Below, in pieces: positions 32,950 through 43,431 of a stretch of DNA of 64,000 nucleotides. Location of the stretch: NCBI GenBank assembly GCA_036785325.1, contig JAXIVH010000063.1:486937-550936 (forward strand). The letters run 5' to 3'. The position numbers and the translations under genes are program-made. The notes beneath the pieces are model-generated. The model was not told the origin of the DNA and did no database searches. It was given only the letters and a program-made list of their open reading frames with translations. The DNA is from Urophycis tenuis. Its lineage: Eukaryota > Chordata > Actinopteri > Gadiformes > Phycidae. Position 1 is the first letter of the stretch. Each line of letters opens with the position of its first letter.

Positions 32950-34632
32950 ATGGTGTCGTTAGCATCTGTACAGGTCAGGGCCGTCATAATGTGGATTTTA
33001 TTAAATATAATAGCTCAGAAAATGACTGCCTTACTTCTGGCACTGCACATAAGCAGACAAAGAAGATACGAGTTTATAGGTCAGGCAAGTTCGATCAACT
33101 TTATCGGCCTTCCTCCACTCCCACCCAAGACTCGAGCCTGTTGGATGAGAGCCAGGAGCAGAGATTGGTGGCAAAGGGTAGTCCTAAGGGAATTCTCTCT
33201 TTTTTTTATAGCTCATATTACCCTACTCCACCCCCACACTTTATTTATTTTAAGTTGCAGTAGTTTGAAATGATTAATTAGAAATTAATTCTAAAACATT
33301 TTTTTGTCACATACAGCATACATCCAAATAAACTCATTCAAACACATTAAGCCTACTGCATTTAAGGTCACATTGTTGTGTTTGTCTGACAGCTTTTGGA
33401 GTGCCAGTTGTAAAGTCCCCGGAAGTGCCCATGACGCTACTGTGCTCAGGCATTCAGACCTCTTCAAAAAAATCCCATCTTCTTCCTAAGGTATGTATGG
33501 TCCACTAACTGTATCACAGCTATAGTTACGTCCAAATTTGGACTGCTCACACTATACTGTTTCTGTCATTCTCTCCAGCACGTGAGACACATTGGAGGGA
33601 CGCCAGTCAACTTTTTTCTACTTGGTGACCCAGCCTATCCCCTGATGGAATGGCTGATGAAAGGGTATTCCCACACTACTGCCATCACCCCTCAAGAAGA
33701 GTCCTTCAACTTCTACCTTAGTTCTGCGAGGACATCTGTTGAAATAGCCTTTGGGAGGCTGAAAGCAAGATGGCGTGTTCTTCTTAAAGGGATATTCCGC
33801 CATTTTTGGAAATAAGCTCATTCGTTCACCCGTTCATCCAGCCGTTCTGTGAGTCTGGCGGTACAACTTTTAGCTTTAGCTTAGCATAGATCATTGAATC
33901 GCATTAGATCATTAGCATCTCGCCCGCTTAGAAGTGATATGACGCGCCTCAAAGTATAGTCCCGGTATACCACCGGTAATAGCAGGTAATCACGTTGGTT
34001 GTATTGCCGGAAGAAGCCTACAGGGACTATTGAGGCGCTGTGTCATATCACTGCGCCCATGGTACCCTTGCAACTTTCCTTGATTATTACGCCAGAATGA
34101 GAGTATGGTTCCGGGTAAAATCAGCCTAGAAAATCGCCACGTTTCATTTTCCGTCGGTCTTATTGCACTTTCAAACTTGAGAAGAGACAAGTTTTAAATG
34201 GGAAAAATTCCGGAAATCGTAGTCACTTCTAAGCGGGCGAGATGCGAATGGTCTAATCCGATTCAATGATCTATGCTAAGCTACAGCTAAAAGTTGTACC
34301 GCCAGACTCACAGAACGGCTGGATGAACAGGAAAAGGGTAAAGATCGATTGTTTTGCTCGAGGGAAGGTGGAAAATGAGCTTATTTCCAAAAATGGCGGA
34401 ATATCCCTTTAAGCGGAGTGATTTCCATTACACTTTCACACCTCTTGTGGTGGTTACTTGCTGTGCACTGCACAACTTCTGCGAGCGAGAAGAAGAGATC
34501 CTCCATTCCACTTGGATGGCAGAAGCCATGCAGAAAAGCACACCCCAGCCTGCCAGCCGGCCATTCCCTCCGTCACGTAGTACAGATGAAGCTGTTCGGC
34601 GAGTACATAGCCAGCAATTTCCCACTTCGTAG
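32950..34632 (+). pseudogene. HARBI1-like transposase, broken by MITE and frameshift
   Basis: The N-terminal part (ATG at 32950) ends TRACWMRARSRDWWQRV, a conserved block of these proteins. A middle exon reads PGSAHDATVLRHSDLFKK and ends at a gtatgt donor (33492). One extra A in the run at about 33467 shifts this exon out of frame. The next exon (33579) has HIGGTPVNFFLLGDPAYPL with a catalytic Asp and SARTSVEIAFGRLKARW with the Glu, then is cut by a TTAA MITE. After it the frame rejoins as VLLK-RSDFHYTFTPLVVVTCC, ending FPTS. The exon with the first catalytic Asp is not found between 33200 and 33390. Confidence 0.8.
33788..34408. mobile_element. TTAA-flanked foldback MITE, 621 bp
   Basis: The arms start agggatattccgccattttt (33788) and end in its inverse (34408). 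A further roughly 120 bp of the interior also pairs (tgtgagtctggcggtacaac and inverse). The target duplication is TTAA (33784-33787, 34409-34412), as in piggyBac- or Kolobok-type insertion. Removing it joins the HARBI1-like frame at VLLK-RSDFH. Confidence 0.9.
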
Positions 34633-34964
34633 ACAGTCAGTGTGAATGCCCTACTTACACATGCAGTTAAATGTGTTGTATATTACATTCAAATTTATTT
34701 AAGCTATAGATGTATGTTCTGAAACATCACTTATTTAAATAAAATCTTGTTTTAATTTAAAAAAGAACATGAGTGTTACTGGTTGTAAAAACATTTTATT
34801 TTTTGTTCTGCAATAAATAGATACATAGATATATAATAACTAAATAAACAACATTAACTAACAATAACTAACAATAACATTCAAATAGCAGTTTAAAACA
34901 GGTTTAGAACAGAAACAAATTCTGAAACCATAACAAAAAACCTGATAAATTTGTGTAAACCTAA

Positions 34965-35764
34965 CTACAGATGTTGGTAGACAACATTGTCTGTGTCATC
35001 TAGGTGGTCACTGTGTTGTGGTAGCCTTTGGTGGGAGATATTCTGGGGAGAAAAGAAAGAGTGGGGGCTGTACATTGGAGGAGGGGGCATCATCCTCTGA
35101 AGACCTTCCAGCATGAGGGAGACAGCCCGTTCTGTCGATCTTGCGTTTGACTCCATCAGGGTCTCCATCATACGCTGCTCCTGCTGCTGCTGTTGTGCCA
35201 TCTGGTTTGACATCCATTCCTGATGCTTCTGCTGTAGCCTCTGCAGGTGGATGTAGTGCTCCTGTCCTGTCTTTGTCACCCTAGGTCTCTTTACCTGTCT
35301 GGTGGTTGTGCCTGGAACAAGAAAAGGAGCAGGGTTAAAACGCATTAAGTAAGTGCAGGTATTGATAATGGTAAGGACAAGATATGTGGCAGTGGAAGGG
35401 GAGACAGGGATGCAGGAGTTGGATGGGACAGAGGGTAAAGTGCATGGAGTGAGGGAGGCGGGGAGGTGTATGAATGTAAGTGGGGTGGGTAGTGGTGATG
35501 ACCGATTTAGTTAAGGTTGGCAGGACTGCTGCGCATGAAGGGAAGTAGAGCTTCCTGGAGGTGGGTCAAACAAGGGTGACTAAAGAGGGAGGTGGGCAAG
35601 GGGCTGTGTGGTAGCAGAGATGGTGTGAGTAAGGGGGGTGAGATAGAGGGGGGGTGGGGGGTGCTTTCCAATGTATGGAAAGCAGTGTGAAGTGTGTGGT
35701 GATGGGGAATGAGTATAGTGAATATCAGATTTGTGGGTTTGTGTTGGTTGGTTGGTTTGTGAAG

Positions 35765-35829
<65 letters not shown>

Positions 35830-36882
35830 GCAGTGTGTCAGGTAGAGTATGGAAGTGTATGGGGGTGGGGGGAGCTGTTAAGTCTATAAAGTGCTGTCAT
35901 TTTGAGAGCAGATAGAGGAGCCATTTACTGTCTCTTACTGGGTTTATTACCCTATTAGCTAACTGGATATTGTTGTCACGTGACTTCAGGTATCTGTCTC
36001 AAAGTATGGGTGACAGGGAACTCACAGCTCTGTAACCATACAAATGTAGATCCCATTCACAATCAGCACATCACACAGAAGCTTTATTTCTTAATATGAC
36101 TGACACATACCTTGTTTTTGGGGGGTTGACTGTGGGAGAGCAGTTGGTGTCGAGGTCTCCAAATCTAGGAGATCCAAATCCACGTCCAGGCTTTCCATAT
36201 CCAGACTATCTTCTGACACCACAGTGTCACTTGGCACTACGAATATAAAGTTCAGACAACCGCTTGGTGAAAAAGTCCGATAAACATGACGGGACAGCAA
36301 GGTCACTAACGTTAACGTTAACATATGAATGGATGGATGGATAGATAGATAGATTATTAATACAGGCAATATTGCAATATCATAATCTTTGTCATCCCCG
36401 GTGTCTCAAAGATACTAGTTTATAAATCGTGTTGACATAGCATCAAAATTCAATACATGTACATGAAGCATGCTAGCGTTACGCTGCTAATTGTTATGCC
36501 TACCTGGTGATGAGGCGAAAGCAGCAATCTCGTCTTCAAAGCCAACGTCTACCCCACTCTCTTCAGCATTAGACAGGGGTCTGCTGCCCAACAGGTGATC
36601 CAGCTCAGTAAAAAATTGACATGTTACACGGTCTGATCCACTAGTCGCATTTTGTTTTTTAGCATCGTAGTAGCTCTTCCTGAGAGACTTCCATCGACAT
36701 CTTATTTGCTCGATGGTCCTGAGGTAACCCTCCTCAGCCATCCTTTTAGAAATTCGTTTCATTGTCTCACTATTTCTATACTTCCTCCCATCTAATAAAT
36801 GTAAAATGTTAAGACTTGCCATCTCCGTCAACATAAATTTTGTCTCCTCCTCGGACCAAAAGTGGCTTTTGCTTGCCGCCAT
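34965..36882 (-). CDS. Harbinger-associated Myb/SANT-like DNA-binding protein, three exons
   Basis: Exons 36882-36504, 36236-36111 and 35311-34965 join in phase (each junction splits a codon after its first base; donors gtaggc and gtatgt, acceptors attcgtag and cttgttccag). The product is 283 residues. Residues about 6-100 form a Myb/SANT-like trihelix domain (FWSEEETKFMLTEMA, EQIRCRWKSLRKSYYDAKK, FFTELDHLLGSRP). An acidic middle (DVDLDLLDLE) and a Gln/Met-rich coiled-coil tail follow. In Harbinger systems such a partner brings the transposase to the nucleus and to the element ends. No lesion is visible. Confidence 0.88.
35768..35824. repeat. (GT)n microsatellite
   Basis: About 28 GT units in intron 2 of the Myb/SANT gene, in a G-rich region (about 35400-35880). 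Confidence 0.95.
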
Positions 36883-37184
36883 ACTTTTTTGAAGACTTCA
36901 AGTGACGATTTTGGTCGCTCGCGCGTTCAACATTCGTTTTCCCGCACATGCGCAGATGTAAAAAAACGAAATAAACCTGTTGAAGGTGTATACATGTCTG
37001 GAAGAAATCAGAATATTGACAGAAACCTAGGTGTGCGAAAAAGGTTTTTCAAAAACCGATAACGGCAGTAAACCGATAATGAATATCGGTTTATTCCCTT
37101 TACATGAACACTTGAATAACCAGGTAACTATAAAAACCCGATAATAATCATTTTTTTAGTGTGCATGTAAACGCGCTCATGTTT

Positions 37185-37625
37185 AGTCAATAAACTGTTT
37201 ACAATGTCTTCATTTTTAAACAATTGCTGTAAGTTGAAGAACAGGCACATACTACATACAGCTGCAATTCTCCCCTGGATCCAAAATATACTCTACTGGC
37301 TCAATTTCACTGAAGTTTTCCTTATAATACTTTACCCTCTTATAAATTTAAAAGAAAAGGGACCATCAGAACCCAAGGCTGCAGTAGAAGGATTGGAGTG
37401 ACAGTTTGTCTACCAACTCACTAACAATAGCTTCATCAACAGCACAGATTTTGTAAAAATATCACTCACTAACTTTGGAATATACTGAGCAGATGATGTG
37501 CAGATGAACTGAAGCTGTTCCACCAAGTCATCAACACATTTGCCAGAGACACTATAAATGCCGACATTTTTCACTATTTCACCTGAAGTATCCCTTCCAC
37601 AACCCAAATCTAAGGTACTATCCAC
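37185..37625 (-). pseudogene. EnSpm-like transposase, middle segment between two Harbinger elements
   Basis: Contains STLDLGCGRDTSGEIVK and DDLVEQLQFICTSSAQYI, then further coding-like sequence down to LLTKH at about 37182, where the ISL2EU-like element begins. It is joined in order to the pieces at 41.5-41.8 kb and 29.4-27.9 kb. The second Harbinger (37707-40559) sits immediately upstream. Frames are broken, so it is a remnant only. Confidence 0.55.
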
Positions 37626-37861
37626 GTGACCATGCGATTCCTACACGGGAAAGTCCATTTCATTCTCAGTAGCAACAGGGTGCTTTGCGATCACATCAGT
37701 CTTTAATGGTGCCTTCACGTCCTCTGGTAAATAAGTAAATACCAAAAACCGACGTCAAAATTGCACATGAACACCCACTCACGTCGTAATTTCCACTGGA
37801 AAGCTGGAAGAATTTTTTGATACATGAGCTGCCGAGATGAGATAAACTTTGACCTTCCAAC

Positions 37862-38472
37862 ATGGCGGAGAGTAGGGAAAGTGTCGTGAATGGTAAAGAT
37901 TGCATTGTTAAACGTCCTCTACTGCTGCGAGTTGGTTAATTTGTAGCCTACATAGTGCTGTGGCATAGACAATTGTAATAACATCGCCTTTTATATTTGT
38001 TGCCACCTTTAAAAACACCGTTATTATTTGGTTTAAAAAAGCAGACGCAAACTAGCAGTCAGTCGAGGATAACGTTGTAGCGTTAGCCTCCCGTAGGCAG
38101 GTAGGCCTACTAGCCTACTGTATGATCTGCGCTCGAATACAATTTTCTCACATGAATTTATTTGGTCTGTAGTGTACGCCAGTGACAGTATGTTGTACTG
38201 GGACCAGGACATGACCCAGCCCATAGCCAAAACTCTGTATCAATACTGCACAGTCTTCTGATTCTGAGTCCTCAGGGCCATCACAAGCACCTGCCCATGC
38301 CACTGCTGTCTTCAAGCGTAAAAGGAAATTGCAAGAAGATAAAACCGAAGTTCTAGGTTTTCTAAAAGGATGTGAGGTAGCCTCTCAACGGAGACACGAA
38401 GAAGTCATGAGCCAAATTAAAACAACAAATGCTATGTTTGAAAAATTGTTGCAATCACGCCAGCAGGAATGA
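37862..38472 (+). pseudogene. Remnant of Harbinger Myb-like partner gene
   Basis: ATG at 37862 gives a short start (MAESRESVVNG) followed by gtaaag. The 3' exon from about 38246 is clear: SSDSESSGPSQAPAH, FKRKRKLQEDKTEVLGF and the coiled-coil tail ending KLLQSRQQE at 38472. The trihelix domain that should lie between is not found, so an internal deletion of that part is likely. Confidence 0.55.
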
Positions 38473-39007
38473 TAAAGCAGACTTTGATTTCCTTTTTGTG
38501 ATGCCTGTAAATGGAGAGATAGCCCTATGTTATATGTTGGGAATGTCACCTATGCCTCAATGTGGCCTATATTTTGTTGTGTTGTTTAAAGGGAGTAAAG
38601 GAATATTTTTCCTTTTTATGATGCCTGAAATGGAGAGGTATGTTTTATGTTTACAGAAGAGACTTTAGTTCACAAGAGTTATTACAGATGTGGTTTTGCA
38701 CATTATATTTTTGTAATACATTTCCAGTAACAAAAAACTTATAAAGAATATGTACAAATGATAGTGTTGAAATGATAGACAAATAATTTTGAAGATGTTC
38801 TGCTTTAACATGGAAAAGTGTTTTGAAATAAAATTACCACTAAAAGGAACTACAAGGTCTGTTTTGTTTTTTTGTTAACTTCCTTTGTTAGGCAGTATCT
38901 TTAACTATAATTTAGATTTGTACACTCGTTTAGCATTAAAAGTAAAAGTGTAAAAAATAAGTTGCTCGAATAACATTTAAATATTGAGGAATAGCCTATA
39001 TGGTCAG

Positions 39008-39984
39008 TCACTCATTGTCATCCTCTTCATGAGGGCACCCTGTTGGGTGCTCCTCACATGTATTTTCACACTCCCCAATACACAGATTGTGAAGTGCACA
39101 TGCTGCTACAATGACTTTCACCACTACATCTACACGAGAGTTTTGTAGTTCACGGAGTCGTCTCCACTTACATTTAAGGCGGCCAAAAGCTTGTTCAACT
39201 ACTACCCTCCCTTTGCTGATCATTGCATTTTTGCGCAAGTCATCTTCACTCAAGGCTCCATTGTCACGTTTAGGAGTGACAATGAAAGGGAAGCTGTTGC
39301 TAATGTATGCACTATCCCCTAATAACTGGTAGTCTCCCAACTTTTGTCTCCAATTACTGAAGAATGGTGATACCCTAAGCATACGGGCATCATGGACTCT
39401 TCCAGGAGGTCCGGCAAAAATGTCAGTGAATCTTCCCAAGTCGTCTACAACACTTTGCAGCAGCACTGAATAGTAGGTCTTCCTGTTCAGATAATCCCCC
39501 CCTCTAACAGGTGGCCGCAGGATTCTGAAATGGCACCCATCTATTGCGCCAACTATTCCATTTATTCCGCACGCCCTTCTGAATAGGGCTGCTTCGACCG
39601 TCTTCTGACAGTCATTTGGCCAGACAATGTAGTGTTCTGCAATGGCACATGTATAGTCAAGCATTTCCATAATAACATTATGTGCTGATCCTTGACTAAC
39701 ATCAAACTTGTCAGAGATCTCACAAAATGAGTTCTGATTAACGAAATACCAAAGCAGCATCATCACTTTTTTTTGTACAGGAATTCTTGGAGGACCTCCA
39801 GATGGTTGGTCATCATCGGTCATCCCATGTTGCCTTAGCTGATTGTAGAAGAGGTTGAACTGCTCTCTGGTGAGCCTCAGATGACTCGTAAATGTGCTGT
39901 CCTCCATATCCAAAAGAGTCCTCCAGGCAGTTCCAGTTTTTAAGACAGCCGGATCACCACGGTCTAGGCAGCGCAGTATGATAA
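39008..39984 (-). CDS. Harbinger transposase (HARBI1-like), main exon intact
   Basis: About 325 codons from the acceptor tttctatag (39985) to the stop at 39008. Motifs: LTREQFNLFYNQLRQHG (helix-turn-helix region), KVMMLLWYFVNQNSFCEI, VGAIDGCHFRILRPP (first catalytic Asp), QLLGDSAYISNSFPF (second Asp), VVEQAFGRLKCKWRRL (Glu) and AACALHNLCIGECE. The length matches HARBI1-type proteins. The first coding exon is uncertain: an ATG at about 40456 (MADPEFTLICYL) with a gtaaaa donor and a small candidate exon at about 40360-40390 exist, but I could not fit the phases. The frame also opens upstream into a (CA)n tract (40057-40098), which is probably not coding. Confidence 0.88.
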
Positions 39985-40058
39985 GCCTATAGAAAACAAC
40001 ATTCACTTTGTATGTACCTATGTAGCCTACTATTGCAACAATACTGTTTTTGAGTTGG

Positions 40059-40099
<41 letters not shown>

Positions 40100-40723
40100 C
40101 TGACTTTCTCCAACTTTTGCACATCTCCATAGACCTTTTTATTTATTATTTTGATTTCTCCTCCATCTATCTACCCATGACCTTGTTTGCCCAGCCTTTC
40201 TGCCCCCCATCACCTGTCATCACCTCACATACATACAGCACACTGCTTGCTACTTACAGTAAATAGGCTAATGCAGAACCATATTGTCCATTAAAATTAT
40301 CTTGCCTACCATAGGCTATGATCAATACAATAGCATAGGTCTATTATTTACCATCTATGTTTCGCTGCATCCTCTTCCTGCAGTAGCAGATTAATTAATA
40401 AGTCTAGTACTGTTTTACCTAAGTAGCAGATAAGGGTAAACTCTGGGTCCGCCATGTTTCACTTAACTACGACAACAAAAGCACTTGAACACAATGCACT
40501 GGTAATTTCCACTTCACAAGTGGAAAGGATCATCTTTCCCATACCACGTGAAGGCAGCATAAGTCTTTCCATGAATGGGACTTGTGTTTTCTACTTCTGT
40601 GTGTTGCATAAGTCCCATATATGTTTGTCTTGAAATCACATCCGTTAAAAGCATATTATTCATGTCTTTTCAAGTGGGAATTAATATGCTGAAAATAGCC
40701 TTTTGTACTAGGATAATAATAAT

Positions 40724-41485
40724 AATAATTCATTGAATTTGTATAGCGCTTTTCAAAAACCCAAAGACGCTTACAAGTGTACATACAGAGGGGGGGGGGG
40801 GGGACAACAAGACAACGAGCAGGGTGGTGGGGTGGAAGACAAGAAACTGGTTATGGTTATGGATAGGGGAGGTCAAAAGCTTGGGAGAAGAGGTAGGTTT
40901 TCAGACGGGACTTGAATGTGGAGAGTGAGGGTGAGTCGCGGACAGGTTGGGGGAGAGAGTTCCAGAGTCGGGGTGCAGTTCGGGAGAAGGCTCTGTCGCC
41001 GAAGGATTTGAGCTTGGATGGTGGTACTGTCAGTGAGAGAGTGGAGGAGGATCGGAGGGCACGGGTGGGGCGGTGGGGGATGAGGAGGTCAGACAGGTAG
41101 GGGGGAGCCAGGTGGTGGAGGGCCTTGAAGGTGAGGAGGAGAATCTTGAAGTTGATGCGCTGTTTGATGGGGAGCCAGTGGAGAGAGTGGAGAACAGGAG
41201 TGATGTGTTGGCGGGACCGGGTGTGGGTAAGGAGGCGGGCAGCAGAGTTTTGGACCAGTTGGAGTTTATGGAGGGAACGTGAAGAGATGCCAGTGAGGAG
41301 GGAGTTGCAGTAGTCGAGACGGGAAGAGATGAAGGCGTGAATGAGGGATTCGGCAGCAGGGGGAGAGAGGCAGTGTCGGATTTTGGCGATGCGGCGGAGG
41401 TGGAAGTAGGAGGTCTTGACAGTGGAGCGGACATGAGGATCAAAGGAGAGGGTGGGGTCCAGGATAACACCAGGATGAAACGTGC
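40724..41485 (-). mobile_element. 5'-truncated L2-like LINE
   Basis: The 3' end (plus strand from 40724) has the (aat)n tail and ttgtatagcgcttttcaaaa, the L2-type 3' hairpin sequence. It includes the last about 210 codons of the reverse transcriptase ORF. The 5' break is at about 41485, inside a zinc-finger coding region of the EnSpm-like element. Confidence 0.85.
40857..41482 (-). pseudogene. L2-like reverse transcriptase C-terminal fragment
   Basis: Open from the truncation point: GVILDPTLSFDPHVRS, LIHAFISSRLDYCNSLL, QLVQNSAARLLTHTR, HSLHWLPIKQRINFKIL, FSRTAPRLWNSLPQPV, ending DLPYP at 40857. No catalytic RT residues are in this part. The upstream codons of this frame belong to the EnSpm-like zinc-finger segment, giving an accidental fusion. 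Confidence 0.88.
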
Positions 41486-41770
41486 CACAAATTTTACATC
41501 TGAAACATTGCACACCTTCACGCTCTTCAGTTTCCTGTGAATTGTGGCCTCTAGACAAGTGTGTACGCAGGGCACCCCATGTCTTAAAGGAGCAAGGACA
41601 GCTTAAATGAAGACAGTGTACTGAATGGCCATGACCAAAAGTACTGTGCTTGACTCGATAATGCTTGAGAAGCTCCCCTTTTGAAGAATCCTCAAATGTG
41701 CAGAGCTTACATTGTCAGCCCATGAGCCGCCACCTTAAAAAGGATGATAAACAGTGTTACAATACGGAGC
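41483..41770 (-). pseudogene. EnSpm-like element, N-terminal C2H2 zinc-finger segment
   Basis: In minus orientation this reads CKLCTFEDSSKGELLKHY, then a Cys/His-spaced HGHSVHCLHLSCPCSF, LRTHLSRGHNSQETEE and FRCKICGTFH. These are three C2H2-type fingers of the kind found at the start of the multicopy fish TNP2-like protein. A stop near 41604 and frame changes break it. An L2-like LINE is inserted right after GTFH. Confidence 0.6.
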
Positions 41771-42259
41771 AAAAAGACTGATTTAATACTATTTCCATTC
41801 ATGTACAGTTTTTGGACCAATATGTTTTATCATACAGATCTATTAAAATGATATGAAATGATTTCATTTACACATTGATGTAAATTATATCTACAACTAT
41901 GATGGAAAATATACACTAAAAAGAAGATAAAATTATTTCTTAAAATTATTATTTATGAATTGAGTTTAGGTTTCCTGCAATATAGGGAAAAAGAAAGGTC
42001 CCTTTTTTCAAAATTTAATAATCTTAATCCTAATAAACCTAATTCTTCTCTACATTATAAATAGATGCCATTTACCTTGTCTGATGTTATGTCTTCGTTC
42101 ACCGTCTCTCTATTAGCAGTGTTGGTGCTGTAAAGCAGACATTCAAATTTTTTAACATGCTTGACAGACAAATTCAACCTTTACTTGCTCTAGGTATCAT
42201 CAAGTGTTCCCCCAAACATATCACAAAAAATCCTGACAGCTGAGAATATTACAGGTATT

Positions 42260-42261
<2 letters not shown>

Positions 42262-42293
<32 letters not shown>
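42262..42293. repeat. Poly-C run (32 bases)
   Basis: Uninterrupted C run between AT-rich flanks. Its length may be an assembly estimate. Confidence 0.9.
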
Positions 42294-42383
42294 ACCCAGT
42301 CCTGAAATGTGTTTCTCTTCTATAATTAGTGTGGAGCAGGTTTTTACTCCAAATCCGCGTTTATAATGGGTGTGTATTGCACC

Positions 42384-42554
42384 CATGGGCGTAGGTTTGG
42401 TTTGAAATGTGCTGGGGACAGAGACGCATTCGGAAGTGCATTTTCAGAAGTGCTGGGTACAATGACGCGCATTCATTTTTTTCCCCTTTCGCGCAGGTCA
42501 TGTTAATTATTAAAAATGTATATACAAATGTGATGATGACACACACACACACGC

Positions 42555-42591
<37 letters not shown>

Positions 42592-43423
42592 CACACACAC
42601 GCGCGCGCGATTTCTTGACTATGCTCACGCACAGAGCTCTAATACTTTTCATTGGATAATGTGATTCAGATGGGTGCAGTTCATGGCCGTGTCTACCTGC
42701 TGAATGTAACCGCTGTGAAACAATCGGGAAATAACGTTTCATTTCTCTGATTAACGGCTTTATCGAGACCGGCGCTCGCTCTCTTTTATTGTTACTCTAT
42801 GTCTCTCTACCAAAGTGCTAGCTCTCTCTCCGTCATCGGACACAAATCAAATTAAATGTTGTTTCTATTTTGTGTAAATTTGGTTAATGCTTTTGTTTTC
42901 TTGTATTATCAGTTCAACTTGTTGTACTTGCCTGAGGAAATCGTGGATATTGTAACGTGTTGGGGGAGTGTTTCCCAGAATGCATTGCGACATTCTGGCA
43001 TTCTGTGTAATTACATGTTATTGCTATTAGATAGGGTTTGGAGGCGAATGTTCAGGACATGTTGGGTTGCATTTCACTGTTTCATTACGTTCACTTTGTT
43101 GACTGTTGTTTTTGGGATGAGTCAGGGAGCACCATTACTCAACGCACTATGGCATCTTGTCATACCACTACCACTCCGCTCATGACTGCGTGAAAAGTCC
43201 ACTTGTGACCCTATCATACTAAAGCGACTTGTAAGAGTAGAGTTCGTCTCTCTTCGTCGAGCTTGACGTAACTCAGACTGCATTTACTGACGTAGTGGTG
43301 AAAGACACCGGTGCGAGTCCCACACGGGGGATTCTTTCATAAAAAGTGGTGGGTACAAAATGATTAATGACGAAAACTGGTAGGTACGCGTACCCACCGT
43401 CCCCACCGTATTCTACGCGCCTG
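42384..43423. mobile_element. hAT MITE, 1,040 bp, TSD attgcacc
   Basis: The ends are catgggcgtaggtttgg (42384) and the inverse of caggcgcgtagaatac (ending 43423). The duplication attgcacc is at 42376-42383 and 43424-43431. The interior has a (CA)n microsatellite (42541-42600) and no transposase. Confidence 0.9.
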
Positions 43424-43431
43424 ATTGCACC

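Larger units (their letters stand above)
29430..37178. mobile_element. PIF/Harbinger (ISL2EU-like) element, 7.75 kb, TSD AT
   Basis: The ends are perfect inverted repeats for more than 25 bp (gagcgcgtttacatgcacac), flanked by AT on each side. Removing the element restores a continuous EnSpm-like reading frame (LTKH-SDYSQLASFRDGK). It encodes a HARBI1-like transposase (plus strand, broken) and a three-exon Myb/SANT-like protein (minus strand, intact). A 2.7 kb hAT, an LTR-like block and a TTAA MITE are inserted within it. A 2 bp AT duplication together with this gene pair points to the ISL2EU branch; that call is an inference. Confidence 0.85.
37707..40559 (-). mobile_element. Harbinger transposon, 2,853 bp, TSD TAA
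   Basis: The ends are tggtgccttcacg (37707) and the inverse of tgctgccttcacg (ending 40559), with TAA at 37704-37706 and 40560-40562, the standard Harbinger 3 bp duplication. It contains a transposase on the minus strand and a remnant of the Myb-like gene on the plus strand, arranged convergently. Confidence 0.88.
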
